NCBI RefSeq assembly: GCF_003254575.1
Contig: NZ_QJUA01000035.1
Span: 1 to 61,486 of the forward strand
Length of the DNA stretch: 61,486 bases
Source: Mycobacterium kyogaense
GTDB taxonomy: Bacteria; Actinomycetota; Actinomycetes; Mycobacteriales; Mycobacteriaceae
Direction of reading: 5' to 3'
Part shown: in pieces, positions 40,798-49,021 of the stretch
How positions within the stretch are numbered: the first letter of the stretch is position 1
Layout of the letters: every line of letters starts with the position of its first letter
The notes under the pieces: generated by a model
Database searches by the model: none
Told to the model about the DNA's origin: nothing
Seen by the model: the letters and a program-made list of their open reading frames with translations, nothing else
Program-made: the position numbers and the translations under genes

Positions 40798-41718
40798 CTA
40801 CGAGCCCGTCACGAATCCGAGCACCGTCAGTCCGAACACCCCGAACAGCAGCAGCGTGCCCGCCACATCGGACACCGGGTTCGCGCCCACCGCCGCCGTC
40901 ACCACGCCCAGTACCACCGCCAACGCAACGAACGCCATCCGCACACCGAGCAAGAGCCGTTGCCGCACAACGGTGCTCAAGACCGCCGCAGGAACCGTGC
41001 GCATCACCCACACCAGTGGGGCAATCAGAGCCACGCCGAGTACCCCCGCCGCGATCCGCGGCAGCACCGTCGACATCCCGTCGTCGTCAGCAGCCCCCAC
41101 CACGATCAGCGCTACCGCCAGGAACACCACCGACGCGGTCGCCATCCGCAGGACTCGAGCCATCGCCAGCCCGATGTTGTCGATCACCATGGGCCGCAAC
41201 GCCGGATTCATGCTGTCGGCCACCAGAAGTCCCCGCACCGCCTGCGTCAACGTTCCCCACCGCAGCCTGCTCACCGCGAGGTTGTGGGTCGCCACGGCAT
41301 GGTTCGGCTCGATCCGCAGCGCCTGCAGATACTGCTGCTCGGCAGCCTTCGCGCCCCACGTCGTTCGGAAGATGTCGCCGCGCAACACCAGTGCGTCCGG
41401 GTTCGTCGGGTCGAGCCGCAACGCTTCGTCGACCACCGCCGACGCCTGCTGATCCATGCGGGACTCGTGCAGAAGGCTCGCGTACGTGTACTGCGCCAGC
41501 GCCGACCGCGGGTGCTCCGTCACCAGACGCCACGCCATCGCCAACGCATCGGCGTCGCGGCCCAGCCCGTGCAACGCGAGCGCATACAGCCGCATCGCGT
41601 GCTCGTGAGTCGGCTCGACGGTGAGTACCGCCCAGGCTGCCGACGCCGCAGCCCCGTAGTCCTTGGCGCCAAGACTCGCCTGCGCGGACTGTGTGAGCAT
41701 GGCAACGTCGGACATCAC
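40798..41718 (-). CDS. TPR-repeat membrane protein
   Basis: 306 residues. The first 160 hold about four tetratricopeptide repeats ('AAASAAWAVLTVEPTHEHAM', 'ASAVVDEALRLDPTNPDALV', 'EQQYLQALRIEPNHAVATHN'), followed by four membrane helices ('ASVVFLAVALIVVGAA' to 'TLLLFGVFGLTVLGFV'). TPRs mediate protein contacts, here on the cytoplasmic side. The GTG at 41718 coincides with the predicted transcription start, since TAAAAT ends 6 nt upstream; ATG at 41715 is the alternative. Function is unknown; it marks the return to core-like GC after the toxin island. Confidence 0.8.
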   Translation of the reverse strand: MMSDVAMLTQSAQASLGAKDYGAAASAAWAVLTVEPTHEHAMRLYALALHGLGRDADALAMAWRLVTEHPRSALAQYTYASLLHESRMDQQASAVVDEALRLDPTNPDALVLRGDIFRTTWGAKAAEQQYLQALRIEPNHAVATHNLAVSRLRWGTLTQAVRGLLVADSMNPALRPMVIDNIGLAMARVLRMATASVVFLAVALIVVGAADDDGMSTVLPRIAAGVLGVALIAPLVWVMRTVPAAVLSTVVRQRLLLGVRMAFVALAVVLGVVTAAVGANPVSDVAGTLLLFGVFGLTVLGFVTGS

Positions 41719-41724
41719 CGACGA

Positions 41725-41730
41725 ATTTTA
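41725..41730 (-). promoter_or_regulatory. -10 hexamer for the TPR-protein transcript
   Basis: On the minus strand TAAAAT, close to consensus, ends 6 nt before the GTG at 41718, predicting a leaderless mRNA. Confidence 0.55.
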
Positions 41731-41823
41731 TCGGCGCCCGCGGGCTACCCCGCGCACGTCTTCGCCGGGTAACCCCCGATCCGTGCGTTAATTGAGGGCA
41801 CCAGAGACGAGAGGTGAGTGCAG

Positions 41824-42390
41824 ATGGCAGGCCGCAGCGGCAACGCCGCCTCCGGCGAGGACGCCCGCGTCATCCGCACCCGCGCCGACGTCGGCCGGAC
41901 AGCGCTCGACGTTCTCGTCACCGAGGGGTCCGACGCCGTCACCCACGCTCGCGTCGCCGAGCTCGCCGGCTACTCCAAGACCACCCTCTACACCCACTGG
42001 CCGTCGCGGGTGGACCTCCTGAAGATCGCCGTCGACGCCATCGGCGAGCTACCCCACACCGAGCCCTCCGGCGACCTGCGGGCCGACTTGATCGGCGAGC
42101 TGACGTCGTTCCGTACCGCCGTGGTCGACCTGCACTTGGACAAGGTCCTCTACGCGATGGCGCAGTGGGCCTCGGTCGAGACGATGGCCGAGATCCGGGA
42201 CTCGCTGAACTCCGAGGCGCAACGACCGGTTCGGAAGATGCTGGAGAACGTCTTCGCCGGTGCGCACTTGGAAGCGGCGATCTCAATGCTGGCCGGCGTG
42301 GTGGCGTGTCCGTCGCTGATGTTCGGAACGGTGCCGGGCGACGACGTCATCGAGGCGGCAGTCGACATGGTGCTCGCCAACAAGAAATAA
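41824..42390 (+). CDS. TetR-family transcriptional regulator
   Basis: 188 residues. The N-terminal helix-turn-helix is 'ALDVLVTEGSDAVTHARVAE' followed by 'YSKTTLYTHWPSRVDLL', the TetR recognition pattern. The C-terminal ligand/dimer region (about 70-188) is helical. The ATG at 41824 is preferred over a GTG at 41818 because GAGAGG lies 9 nt upstream. Its target may be itself or the divergent TPR gene 105 nt away; the effector is unknown. Ends 4 nt before the tRNA-Arg gene on the other strand. Confidence 0.9.
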   Translation: MAGRSGNAASGEDARVIRTRADVGRTALDVLVTEGSDAVTHARVAELAGYSKTTLYTHWPSRVDLLKIAVDAIGELPHTEPSGDLRADLIGELTSFRTAVVDLHLDKVLYAMAQWASVETMAEIRDSLNSEAQRPVRKMLENVFAGAHLEAAISMLAGVVACPSLMFGTVPGDDVIEAAVDMVLANKK

Positions 42391-42393
42391 AAG

Positions 42394-42466
42394 TGCGCCC
42401 GAAGGGATTCGAACCCCTAACCTTCTGATCCGTAGTCAGATGCTCTATCCGTTGAGCTACGGGCGC
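42394..42466 (-). tRNA. tRNA-Arg (anticodon ACG)
   Basis: 73-nt cloverleaf. Acceptor GCGCCCG/CGGGCGC with discriminator A, anticodon stem TCTGA/TCAGA around loop CTACGGA (ACG), T-arm GGGGTTCGAATCCC. CCA is not encoded. Its A34 is the substrate of TadA, also in the window. Confidence 0.95.
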
Positions 42467-42491
42467 GTGGTGGTGCGTGTTCAGTTGTTGG

Positions 42492-42580
42492 CGGAGGCGA
42501 GAGGATTTGAACCTCCGGCCCGCTTTAAGGCGGGCAACTCATTAGCAGTGAGTCCCATTCGGCCGCTCTGGCACGCCTCC
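42492..42580 (-). tRNA. tRNA-Ser (anticodon GCT)
   Basis: 89-nt class II tRNA. Acceptor GGAGGCG/CGCCTCC with discriminator G, anticodon stem ACTCA/TGAGT around loop CTGCTAA (GCT), long variable arm with GCCCGC/GCGGGC, T-arm GGTTCAAAT. It decodes AGC/AGU and lies 25 nt from tRNA-Arg, probably in one transcript. Confidence 0.95.
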
Positions 42581-42651
42581 TGACGTTGACCGCCGAAAGG
42601 AGAGAGTACACAGGCCCTGCCACGGGAAGCAAAGCAGATCGACGACAGCCC

Positions 42652-42657
42652 TAAACT
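42652..42657 (+). promoter_or_regulatory. -10 hexamer for leaderless aminotransferase transcript
   Basis: TAAACT ends 6 nt before the GTG at 42664, placing transcription start on the start codon. Confidence 0.55.
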
Positions 42658-42663
42658 GTTCGG

Positions 42664-43719
42664 GTGCCCGCACGTCTTCGCCCGGAACTCGCCGATCTGC
42701 CCGCCTACACACCGGGTAAGACCGTGCCGGGCGCCATCAAGATCGCCAGCAACGAAACCGTGCACGGGCCTCTGCCCAGCGTGCGCGCCGCAGTCGCCGA
42801 CGCAATGGACGGCATCAACCGCTATCCCGACAACGGATACGTCGAGCTCAAGGAGCGCCTAGCCAAGCACGTGAACTTCGCGCCCGAGCACATCTCGGTG
42901 GGCTGCGGGTCGGTGAGCCTGTGCCAGCAGCTGATCCAGATCACCTCGACGGTCGGTGACGAGGTGCTGTTCGGGTGGCGCAGCTTCGAGATCTATCCGC
43001 TGCAGGTCCGCACCGCCGGCGCCACCCCGGTCCAGGTGCCGCTGACCGACCACACCTTCGACCTCGACGCCATGGCGGCCGCGATCACCGACCGCACCCG
43101 GCTGATCTTCGTCTGCAACCCGAACAACCCGACCAGCACCGTCGTCGACCCCGCCAAGCTGGCCGCATTCGTCGAGGCCGTCCCGTCCCACATCATGGTG
43201 GTGCTCGACGAGGCCTACATCGAGTACATCCGCGACGACCTGGTGCCCGACAGCTTCGGCCTGGTCCGCGCGCACCCCAACGTCGTCGTGCTGCGGACGT
43301 TCTCGAAGGCGTACGGCCTGGCGGGGCTGCGCGTCGGTTACGCCGTTGCCGACCCCGACATCGTCAGCGCGCTGTCCAAGGTCTACGTCCCCTTCACCGC
43401 CACGACCGTCTCGCAGGCCGCCGCCATCGCCTCGCTCGACGCAGCAGACGAACTGCTAGAACGCACCGACGCCGTCGTCGCCGAACGCACCCGCGTCTCG
43501 GCCGCGCTGCGCGACGCCGGGTACGAGCTGCCGCCCTCGCAGGCCAATTTCGTCTGGCTGCCGCTGACCGGCCGCGCCCAGCAGTTCGCAGCCGACGCCG
43601 CCAACAGCCGCATCATCGTGCGGCCCTACGGTGACGACGGCGTGCGGGTCACCGTGGCGGCCCCGCACGAGAACGACGCCTTCCTCGACTTCGCCCGCAC
43701 CTGGACAGGACGCTCATGA
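42664..43719 (+). CDS. pat: Aromatic amino acid / histidinol-phosphate-type aminotransferase (Pat, HisC2)
   Basis: 351-residue class II PLP aminotransferase. 'KIASNETVHGPLPSVRAA' and 'INRYPDNGYVELKERLA' at the N-terminus, 'FVCNPNNPTSTVV', 'VVLDEAYIEY', and the PLP lysine in 'VLRTFSKAYGLAGLRVGYA'. The M. tuberculosis orthologue in this position (HisC2/Pat) is regarded as a phenylalanine/tyrosine aminotransferase. It would transaminate the 4-hydroxyphenylpyruvate made through TyrA. The next gene overlaps its stop (ATGA). Histidine biosynthesis is less likely because hisC normally sits in the his operon. Confidence 0.85.
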   Translation: MPARLRPELADLPAYTPGKTVPGAIKIASNETVHGPLPSVRAAVADAMDGINRYPDNGYVELKERLAKHVNFAPEHISVGCGSVSLCQQLIQITSTVGDEVLFGWRSFEIYPLQVRTAGATPVQVPLTDHTFDLDAMAAAITDRTRLIFVCNPNNPTSTVVDPAKLAAFVEAVPSHIMVVLDEAYIEYIRDDLVPDSFGLVRAHPNVVVLRTFSKAYGLAGLRVGYAVADPDIVSALSKVYVPFTATTVSQAAAIASLDAADELLERTDAVVAERTRVSAALRDAGYELPPSQANFVWLPLTGRAQQFAADAANSRIIVRPYGDDGVRVTVAAPHENDAFLDFARTWTGRS

Positions 43720-44189
43720 CCGAACCCCGGAAGACCTTCACCGAGCTGACCGCGCGCACCGGCCGGATCGACGACGCCGAACTCGACGCGTTCTGGGCCA
43801 CCTTGGCTCCGGCCACCATCGAGTTCATGCTCGGCGAGTGGAAGGGCGGCGAGTTCGACACCGGACACAGGGCCAACGGCTTCATGAAGCGGCTCAACTG
43901 GTTCGGCAAGACGTTCCACTCCGCCGCCGACGCCAAGCCGCTCGTGTGCCTGGATGCTGACGGCGCCAAGTTCTCCAACACGGAGGCGATGAACGGCGAA
44001 GCCAGCCTGTGGATGGAAGAGTTCCGCGGCGAGACGGTCGCGTCCATGGTCTACGACGGCAAGCCGGTGCACGACCACTTCAAGGTCGTCGACGACAACG
44101 CCGTCATCGGCATCATGAACGGCAAGGGCGCCATGGACACCAGCTCCGGCACGCCGCGCCACCTGTATTTCTATCTCGAGCGGGTGTAG
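43716..44189 (+). CDS. GXWXG / DUF4334 domain protein
   Basis: 157 residues. An N-terminal GXWXG motif is seen as 'MLGEWKGGEFDTGHRANGFM' and a DUF4334-type C-terminal half as 'VYDGKPVHDHFKVVDDNAVI' then 'RHLYFYLERV'. The family is a small beta-barrel of unknown function common in mycobacteria. The ATG overlaps the aminotransferase stop (ATGA), so translation is coupled. No signal peptide. Confidence 0.8.
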   Translation: MTEPRKTFTELTARTGRIDDAELDAFWATLAPATIEFMLGEWKGGEFDTGHRANGFMKRLNWFGKTFHSAADAKPLVCLDADGAKFSNTEAMNGEASLWMEEFRGETVASMVYDGKPVHDHFKVVDDNAVIGIMNGKGAMDTSSGTPRHLYFYLERV

Positions 44190-44194
44190 CCCCC

Positions 44195-44200
44195 TATCGT
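44195..44200 (+). promoter_or_regulatory. -10 hexamer for leaderless lipoprotein transcript
   Basis: TATCGT ends 7 nt before the ATG at 44208, which decides this start over a GTG at 44199 that overlaps the hexamer. Confidence 0.5.
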
Positions 44201-44207
44201 GGCGAAG

Positions 44208-44654
44208 ATGAGGACGCGCGCGCGGGTGACGACGACCGCCATGGTCGGGCTGGCGATCGTGCTCGGCGCGACGACGGCCTGCTCGCGCAGCACCGAGGGT
44301 GCCGTCGCACAGACCACCGAGCCCGGCCCGCCGCTGACCACCGAGCGCAGCGCGCCGAGCATTCCCGGGCTGCCGAGCATCCCCGGGTTGCCCGAGATCA
44401 CGATCCCGAATCTGCCGCTGCCGACGCGCGGGTCGAACGTCCCCGAGGTGCCGCCGCCGCCGAACGCGACCAGCATGTCGTGCGAGGAGTACTCGAAGCT
44501 CGACGAAGCGACCCGGCTCGCGGTGGTCAAGGCGATCCTCGCCCAGGGCAACAACCCGATCGGCGCCAACGGCGAGACGGTCGGCCAACTCCTCGCCGAC
44601 GCCGCATGCCAGTTCCTGCCCAGCGCGAAGGTCGCCGACGTTTTGATGGGCTGA
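44208..44654 (+). CDS. Putative lipoprotein with Pro-rich IPGLP repeats
   Basis: 148 residues. A lipoprotein signal ends in 'IVLGATTACSRSTEG'. A proline-rich spacer repeats IPGLP ('SIPGLPSIPGLPEITIPN'), and a compact helical C-terminal domain with two cysteines follows ('MSCEEYSKLDEATRLAVV' and 'LLADAACQFLP'). The C-terminal part resembles small helical secreted domains of mycobacteria (DUF732/HdeA-like in style), but I cannot assign it firmly. Expected at the outer face of the cytoplasmic membrane. Confidence 0.7.
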   Translation: MRTRARVTTTAMVGLAIVLGATTACSRSTEGAVAQTTEPGPPLTTERSAPSIPGLPSIPGLPEITIPNLPLPTRGSNVPEVPPPPNATSMSCEEYSKLDEATRLAVVKAILAQGNNPIGANGETVGQLLADAACQFLPSAKVADVLMG

Positions 44655-44694
44655 CGTCCTGGTGGGCTGATGGCCCAGGCTGTCGCGCGGCGGC

Positions 44695-44700
44695 TAGCCT
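44695..44700 (+). promoter_or_regulatory. -10 hexamer for leaderless echA21 transcript
   Basis: TAGCCT ends 8 nt before the ATG at 44709. Confidence 0.5.
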
Positions 44701-44708
44701 CATGAGCC

Positions 44709-45533
44709 ATGGGCAGCAGCTATGAGTCAGTGACAGTGGAGATCGCCGACCACATCGCACAGGTCACGTTGATCGGCCCGGGCAAGGGCAATGCGATGGG
44801 ACCGGCGTTCTGGGCCGAACTCCCCCAGGTCTTCGCGGAACTGGACGCCGATCCCGAGGTACGCGCCATCGTTCTGACGGGCTCGGGCAAGAACTTCAGC
44901 TACGGCCTCGACCTGCCCGCGATGGGCGGCATGCTGTCACCGATGCTCGCCGAGGGCGCCCTGGCCAAACCCCGCGCCGACTTCCACAAGCACCTCAAGA
45001 CCATGCAGCAGTCGATCACCGCGGTGGCCGACTGCCGCACGCCGGTGATCGCGTCGGTGCACGGCTGGTGCATCGGCGGCGGGGTCGACCTGATCTCGGC
45101 CGTCGACATCCGCTACGCGAGTGCCGACGCGAAGTTCTCGGTGCGGGAGGTCAAGCTCGCGATCGTCGCCGATGTCGGTTCGCTGGCGCGGCTGCCGCTG
45201 ATCCTGAACGACGGGCACCTGCGTGAACTGGCATTGACGGGCAAGGACATCGACGCTGGGCGGGCCGAGAAGATCGGTCTGGTCAACGACGTGTTCCCCG
45301 ACGCCGACGCGTCGCTGGCCGCGGCGCGCGCCACCGCGGCCGAGATCGCCGCGAACCCGCCGCTGGTGGTCGCCGGCGTCAAGGACGTCCTCGACGAGCA
45401 GCGCACCGCCGCGGTGTCGGCGAGTCTGCGCTACGTGGCGGCGTGGAACTCGGCGTTCCTGGCGTCCAAGGACCTCACCGAGGGCATCACCGCGATGTTC
45501 GAGAAGCGCCCGCCGACGTTCACCGGCGAGTGA
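44709..45533 (+). CDS. echA21: Enoyl-CoA hydratase/isomerase family protein (EchA21-like)
   Basis: 274 residues, crotonase fold. The oxyanion-hole segments are 'AIVLTGSGKNFSYGLDLPAM' and 'ASVHGWCIGGGVDLISAVDI', and 'KFSVREVKLAIVADVGSLAR' contains the positions that act in delta3,5-delta2,4-dienoyl-CoA isomerases (ECH1-like): Glu in 'REVKLAIVADVG' and Asp further on. A dienoyl-CoA isomerase role is therefore plausible. Cytoplasmic, in fatty-acid degradation. Synteny with M. tuberculosis suggests the echA21 name. Convergent with the MHS transporter, 4 nt apart. Confidence 0.85.
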   Translation: MGSSYESVTVEIADHIAQVTLIGPGKGNAMGPAFWAELPQVFAELDADPEVRAIVLTGSGKNFSYGLDLPAMGGMLSPMLAEGALAKPRADFHKHLKTMQQSITAVADCRTPVIASVHGWCIGGGVDLISAVDIRYASADAKFSVREVKLAIVADVGSLARLPLILNDGHLRELALTGKDIDAGRAEKIGLVNDVFPDADASLAAARATAAEIAANPPLVVAGVKDVLDEQRTAAVSASLRYVAAWNSAFLASKDLTEGITAMFEKRPPTFTGE

Positions 45534-45537
45534 CCGC

Positions 45538-46833
45538 CTAGATCCTGCGTCCCGCCGTCTCCGGCAGGGCCAGGACACACGCCAGGCTGACCAGTCCGAG
45601 CGCGCCCATCATGACCGACACCGCCCAGCCACCGTAGGACGCCAGCAGCATCGGTGAGACGACGGGAGGCAGCGCGCCGCCGACGATCGCGCCCAGCGTG
45701 TGCGACAGCGCCGCGCCGGTGTAGCGGTATTCGGGGGCGAAGATCTCCGGCAGCAGCGCGGCGAGCGGTCCCATGCACCAGCCGATGAGGCAGTAGGTCA
45801 CCACGATCGTCGCGCCGAACATCATCTTGTCGCCGGTCTCGATCAGTGGGAACACCACGAACGCCCACGGCGCCGTCAACGCGAACCCCCACGACACGAT
45901 TCGACGCCGGCCGTAGGTGTCGCTGAGCACGGCAGCCACCGCGGCAAAGCCCACCGCGCACAGACCGCCGATCACCCCGGTCATCAACACCAGGTCGTAG
46001 GAGAAGTCGAGCCGCTCGGCGGCGTAGTGGACGAAGAAGGTGCCCGCCTGGAACACCAGCATGGGAGCGCAGACGGCGACCCCGGCGGCCAGCAGCACCT
46101 GCCGCCCCTGCTGGCGGAACAGCGTGACCAGCGGGGCGCCCTGGTGTCCCGTGTCCTCGCCGAGCACCGGGGAGTCCTTGACGTGCATGCGGATGTAGAG
46201 CGCCACGAGGATCAGAATTCCGCTGAGCAGGAACGGGATTCGCCAGGCCCAGTCGAAGAACACCGACCCGGGATCTTCCCCGAAGATGGCCTGGACCACC
46301 CAGAACACGAGGTTGGCCAACACCAGCGCGGTCCCCAGGCCGAGCTGGGTGAACATCCCGTAGAAGCCGCGCCTGTCCTGCGGCGAGTTCTCTGCGCTGA
46401 GCAGGACCGCGCCCGCCCATTCACCGCCGACGGCGAAGCCCTGGACCAGCCGCAGACCCAGCAGCAACAGCGGCGCCGCGATACCGATGGTTGCTGTGCT
46501 CGGAATGAGACCCACCCCGACAGTCGCGACGCCCATCAGCAGCAGCGTCACGACCAAGGTCTGCTTGCGGCTGATGCGGTCGCCGAAGTGACCGAACACC
46601 GCCGCCCCGACCGGCCGGGCCAGGAACGCGGCCGCGAACGCACCCAGCGAGGCCGTCGTCGCCATGATCGGGCTCAGGTCCGGGAAGAACACGGTCGGGA
46701 ACACCAGCGCCGCGGCGGTGCCGTAGATGAAGAAGTCGTAGAACTCGATGGCCGAACCCACGTAGCTGGACAGCGCGATCCGCCACAGCGGTTGGGTGGC
46801 AGTGGGGCCGGCAGGGACCGCTTCCATCGTCAT
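45538..46833 (-). CDS. MFS transporter, metabolite:H+ symporter (MHS) family
   Basis: 431 residues with 12 predicted membrane helices. The MHS signature is clear: 'ALSSYVGSAIEFYDFFIYGT' at the start, 'VGAAVFGHFGDRISRKQTLV', 'LLGLRLVQGFAVGGEWAGAV' and 'PEIFAPEYRYTGAALSH'. The family imports organic acids or betaine/proline by proton symport (KgtP, ShiA, ProP relatives). The specific substrate is unknown. ATG at 46833 is used; the track-length extension of 125 residues has no transporter features. No neighbour clearly shares a pathway. Confidence 0.9.
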   Translation of the reverse strand: MTMEAVPAGPTATQPLWRIALSSYVGSAIEFYDFFIYGTAAALVFPTVFFPDLSPIMATTASLGAFAAAFLARPVGAAVFGHFGDRISRKQTLVVTLLLMGVATVGVGLIPSTATIGIAAPLLLLGLRLVQGFAVGGEWAGAVLLSAENSPQDRRGFYGMFTQLGLGTALVLANLVFWVVQAIFGEDPGSVFFDWAWRIPFLLSGILILVALYIRMHVKDSPVLGEDTGHQGAPLVTLFRQQGRQVLLAAGVAVCAPMLVFQAGTFFVHYAAERLDFSYDLVLMTGVIGGLCAVGFAAVAAVLSDTYGRRRIVSWGFALTAPWAFVVFPLIETGDKMMFGATIVVTYCLIGWCMGPLAALLPEIFAPEYRYTGAALSHTLGAIVGGALPPVVSPMLLASYGGWAVSVMMGALGLVSLACVLALPETAGRRI

Positions 46834-47002
46834 GGGTCGATAGTGACGGCTTTGCCGGATGAACACATCCGCTATTGGGTGGAATGCCCCGGTGGATTGC
46901 GATGTCCACCGATCAGGGGACCCGGCGCCGACGCGCCACTCAGTGGTAAACGAAGTTGCTAATGACGTTTCAATGACTTTGCTTCGTGCAACAGAAGACG
47001 GC

Positions 47003-47662
47003 ATGAAGAAACTACCGATAGTGAGTGTCTTGGCCTCTGTTGCAACCGCATGCGCCGGCATTGCGACCGGAATGGGTGCACCTGCGGCGTCAGCGCAGAG
47101 TTGCAGTGACGTCGAGGTCGTCTTCGCCCGAGGGACGACCGAGCCCGCCGGGGTGGGGTGGCTCGGCACCGCGTTCATCAATTCTGTCCGCAGCAAGGTG
47201 GGCGCCAAGACGGTGTCGACCTACGCGGTGAACTATCCCGCAAACTGGGACCTGTACTCGTCGGTGCGCGCAGGCGGGACCGACGCACTCGCCCACGTGC
47301 ACGCCACCGCCGCCAACTGTCCCAACACCCGCATCGTCCTGGGTGGCTACTCCCAGGGCGCCGGTGTAGTCGATGTCCTGGCGATCGGCCAGCGCGTGGG
47401 CGTGTTCACCCCGATGCCCATCCCCGCAGAGGATGAGCCCCACGTCGCGGCACTGGCGGTGTTCGGCAATCCGATGCGCACGATGAACGGCGGCGGCCCG
47501 CTCACCGACAAGAGCCCGGTCTACGGCAGCCGGACCATCGACCAGTGCGCCACCGGCGACCAGTACTGCTACCCGGGACCCTCCACCAACACGGGGCACT
47601 ACGCCTACGTCCAGAACGGCATGGTCGACCAGGCGGCGGCGTTCGTCGCCGGCCGGGTGTAG
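47003..47662 (+). CDS. Secreted cutinase-family serine esterase
   Basis: 219 residues. The Sec signal begins at 'MKKLPIVSVLASVATACAGI' and ends near 'GAPAASAQS'. The mature enzyme has 'VVFARGTTEPAGVGWLG', the nucleophile Ser in 'LGGYSQGAGVVDVLA', the Asp in 'ATGDQYCYPG' and the His in 'TNTGHYAYVQNG', plus paired cysteines. Mycobacterial cutinase-like proteins (Culp) hydrolyse lipid esters extracellularly. ATG at 47003 gives a standard signal; one at 46973 is possible. The preceding 169-nt gap contains only a small GGTGGA/TCCACC hairpin. Confidence 0.92.
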   Translation: MKKLPIVSVLASVATACAGIATGMGAPAASAQSCSDVEVVFARGTTEPAGVGWLGTAFINSVRSKVGAKTVSTYAVNYPANWDLYSSVRAGGTDALAHVHATAANCPNTRIVLGGYSQGAGVVDVLAIGQRVGVFTPMPIPAEDEPHVAALAVFGNPMRTMNGGGPLTDKSPVYGSRTIDQCATGDQYCYPGPSTNTGHYAYVQNGMVDQAAAFVAGRV

Positions 47663-47677
47663 CGCCGGCGGGCGGGA

Positions 47678-49021
47678 TCAGTTCTTCAACGCCCGCGGCG
47701 CCTTCCACGTGCTGTTCAGGGCCTCGTCCTTGGGCCAGTACAGGCGCAGGATCAACTGGAAGGGCCCCGCCGGCGCGGGAAGCCAGTTGGCCTCCAGGTC
47801 GGGGCCCGGCGATTGCTGCTGCACTGCGATGGTGATGCCGCCGTCGGGACCGGTGATCAGGTTCGGCAACATCGGCGAGTTGATCAGGTACCGGTCGATG
47901 GGGTTGGCCACCAGCAGGCTCTCCGGCATCTGGTACATGGTCAGCGACCAGAACGAGTTGACAGGCGGCAGCTCCCCTGGTGCGAACCGCAGCGTGTACG
48001 AGTCGGCCCCGGTCAGCGGCGCACCCGTCGAATCGGTAGCGATCACCGGGTACATGGCCTCGGCCGCGACGTTGCCGTAGATGCCGAGCACCGCTCCGGC
48101 CATCCGGTAGAGATAGTTGTCCCCCAACTCCGCGTGGGTGCCGAACAACTGCCCCGAGGTGACCTCGCCGGTGTTGAGCTTCTCCTTCTTGAACGTCGCC
48201 AATTCCGCCCAGGCGTCGGCCATCCCGTCCTGCACGGCCCGCAGAGTGTCCCCGCTCAGCGTCGCCGCTGTGAACTCACCCGCCGGTCCGACGCCGATCG
48301 ACGCGAATCGTTGCCGCACGTCTTCCTCATCCGGCAGCACGGGCGCCGTCGTCAACACGAAGTTCAGGATCTCGAAGAACTTCGGAGAAGTCCTCTGCTC
48401 GTCGGGGGTCAGCGGTGCGATGAAGTCCATCGCGGAAACCGGTGCAGCAGGCCTGTTTTCGTGGGCCGACAGCGGTTCGACCGTGTAGCCGGCCTGGATC
48501 TTCGTGACGTTGTCGATGTCGGCGGCGTCGAACAGCTGGGTACGGTAGATGACGAGGGAGAAGTCGGTGTCCGAGCGGATGATCTCGTCGATCCCCTCCG
48601 GCTTCTCGCCGTCCCAGCTGGGACCGGCCAGGAGAAATCTGCCGCCACCGTTGCCGGTGCTGCGACTACCCACGTAGGCGTAATCGTGGGTGTAGCCATC
48701 GACGAACTGCAGGGAGAAGTAGCGTCCGGCCTCGATCGGCGGCACCGTCAGGACCAGCGGCTCGGCCCGCAGATCTGCGCCCAGCATCGTGTACGGCGTA
48801 TCGGAGTTGGGCGTCTGGATCGTCGTGTCGGCAGGCGTGAAAACCCGCGCGATGCTGTGCGGCCGGTTCCAATCGCCCTTGTACTGCGGATTGGACTCGT
48901 CGACGAAGTACGAGTGCTGGATGCGGTAGTTGTCCACCATCGGCAAGCCGTACATGTAGGCCTCTTTGACGATCTGACGCACCTCCTGCGAGGTCGGCAC
49001 CTCACCCACACCAGCGACCAT
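47678..49021 (-). CDS. DUF1254/DUF1214 domain protein
   Basis: 447 residues. The DUF1254 part (about 20-150) has 'EAYMYGLPMVDNYRIQHSYF', 'TPNSDTPYTMLGADLRAEP' and 'YFSLQFVDGYTHDYAYVGSR'. The C-terminal DUF1214 part has 'YTLRFAPGELPPVNSFWSLTMY' in shortened form 'LPPVNSFWSLTMYQ' and 'NWLPAPAGPFQLILRLYWP'. The family is widespread, often exported, with unknown activity. The ATG overlaps the stop of the small secreted protein gene (TGATG), so the pair is co-translated. The divergent AraC regulator may control them. Confidence 0.85.
   Translation of the reverse strand: MVAGVGEVPTSQEVRQIVKEAYMYGLPMVDNYRIQHSYFVDESNPQYKGDWNRPHSIARVFTPADTTIQTPNSDTPYTMLGADLRAEPLVLTVPPIEAGRYFSLQFVDGYTHDYAYVGSRSTGNGGGRFLLAGPSWDGEKPEGIDEIIRSDTDFSLVIYRTQLFDAADIDNVTKIQAGYTVEPLSAHENRPAAPVSAMDFIAPLTPDEQRTSPKFFEILNFVLTTAPVLPDEEDVRQRFASIGVGPAGEFTAATLSGDTLRAVQDGMADAWAELATFKKEKLNTGEVTSGQLFGTHAELGDNYLYRMAGAVLGIYGNVAAEAMYPVIATDSTGAPLTGADSYTLRFAPGELPPVNSFWSLTMYQMPESLLVANPIDRYLINSPMLPNLITGPDGGITIAVQQQSPGPDLEANWLPAPAGPFQLILRLYWPKDEALNSTWKAPRALKN

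Noticed and set aside
46834..47002. Hidden gene in the gap before the cutinase
   Set aside because: The frame is only a 5' extension of the cutinase without signal or motif. The region shows just a 6-bp hairpin.
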